From an uncultured Collinsella sp. (GTDB lineage: Bacteria; Actinomycetota; Coriobacteriia; Coriobacteriales; Coriobacteriaceae): a stretch of 5,030 nt of DNA. Below, in pieces: positions 4,917-5,030 of the stretch. Below the pieces are notes generated by a model. That model was given only the letters and a program-made list of their open reading frames with translations. It searched no databases and was not told the origin of the DNA. Each line of letters starts with the position of its first letter. Position 1 is the first letter of the stretch. The translations under genes and the position numbers were made by a program. The stretch lies in NCBI GenBank assembly GCA_900759335.1, contig CAAEUX010000086.1, positions 1 through 5,030 on the forward strand, read 5' to 3'.

Positions 4917-4936
4917 AAAAAGCCCTGCCGCGGGTA
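4917..4936 (+). terminator. Possible left half of a terminator cut by the IS3-family insertion
   Basis: AAAAAGCCCTGCCGCGGGTA reads like the rising arm of a bidirectional terminator hairpin, but the falling arm (expected GGCAGGGC then T's) is absent because the insertion sequence begins at 4937. GTA or GGTA just before the element would be the target duplication, whose partner lies outside the window. Confidence 0.2.
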
Positions 4937-4961
4937 TGAACTGCGCCCCAAATCTTGGACG
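4937..4961. repeat. Terminal inverted repeat (right) of the IS3-family element
   Basis: Twenty-five bases beginning TGAACTGC and ending TTGGACG, the transposase-binding tip typical of the IS150 branch. The matching left repeat is outside the window, so only the family likeness supports it. Confidence 0.75.
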
Positions 4962-4974
4962 CCCTAAATAGCGA

Positions 4975-5030
4975 CTAGGCCGCAAGGGCCTGATTCCGGA
5001 ACTCCTCCGGGGTCAGGCCCTTCAATCTTA
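4975..5030 (-). CDS. C-terminus of IS3-family transposase OrfB (partial)
   Basis: The last codons read RLKGLTPEEFRNQALAA then TAG. The 'LKGLTP-E-[FY]R-Q' ending is a hallmark of the DDE integrase-type transposase (OrfB) of IS3-family elements, especially the IS150 branch, following the final helix of the rve integrase domain. The catalytic DDE residues lie outside the window, so activity cannot be judged. In intact elements OrfB is normally made as an OrfAB fusion by -1 frameshifting; that site is not visible. Its position just inside the terminal repeat and its orientation towards that repeat fit an undamaged right end. Confidence 0.9.
   Translation of the reverse strand, partial: RLKGLTPEEFRNQALAA

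Larger units (their letters stand above)
4937..5030 (-). mobile_element. Right end of an IS3-family (IS150-like) insertion sequence
   Basis: The outer end starts TGAACTGCGCCCC (4937-4949) and continues to TTGGACG (4955-4961). This aligns well with the IS150-type terminal repeat (TGTACTGCACCC...TTGGACG), including the TG tip. The transposase stop codon follows 13 bases inside the terminal repeat, the normal spacing in this group. The rest of the element lies beyond the right edge. Confidence 0.85.

Noticed and set aside
1..5030. CRISPR array, replication origin or attachment site.
   Set aside because: No regularly spaced direct repeats, DnaA-box clusters or tRNA-linked duplications were seen.

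Overview
The window looks like a high-GC gut Actinomycetota chromosome. A Coriobacteriia/Collinsella-type host is my best guess, from GC-rich codon use, strong AGGAG-type ribosome sites and the mixture of insertion-sequence remnants. That taxonomic call is an inference.

Layout, left to right. Bases 1-55 (+ strand) hold the last codons of a transposase that resembles the IS110 family. Bases 56-248 contain no convincing protein gene but a strongly folded stretch, with a hairpin at 103-126 and a long rod with one symmetric 9x9 internal loop at 138-235. This resembles the guide ('bridge'/seek) RNAs that IS110/IS1111 elements encode outside their transposase. Bases 249-3371 hold a four-gene minus-strand cluster read lacA (3371-2943), lacB (2879-2355), a lacX-like aldose-1-epimerase relative (2151-1270), then lacC (1213-278), with a hairpin right after the lacC stop. 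Bases 3372-3678 are gene-free: the AT-rich lac control region with repeated TGTTC/GAACA half-sites, then a strong intrinsic terminator. Bases 3679-4692 (minus) encode a multi-pass membrane protein of unknown function. Bases 4693-4936 are non-coding, with a likely promoter, two inverted repeats and perhaps half of a broken terminator. Bases 4937-5030 are the right end of an IS3-family (IS150-like) element with its terminal repeat and the C-terminus of its transposase.

How the genes work together: LacA and LacB form the heteromeric galactose-6-phosphate isomerase, which makes tagatose-6-phosphate. LacC phosphorylates that to tagatose-1,6-bisphosphate. The LacX-like protein probably acts on sugar anomers around the same pathway. 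The aldolase LacD, the lactose/galactose PTS, a phospho-beta-galactosidase and a LacR regulator are not in the window, so the pathway must be completed elsewhere. The membrane protein is a separate transcription unit, insulated from the lac genes by its own terminator. Insertion sequences abut both ends of this two-unit block.
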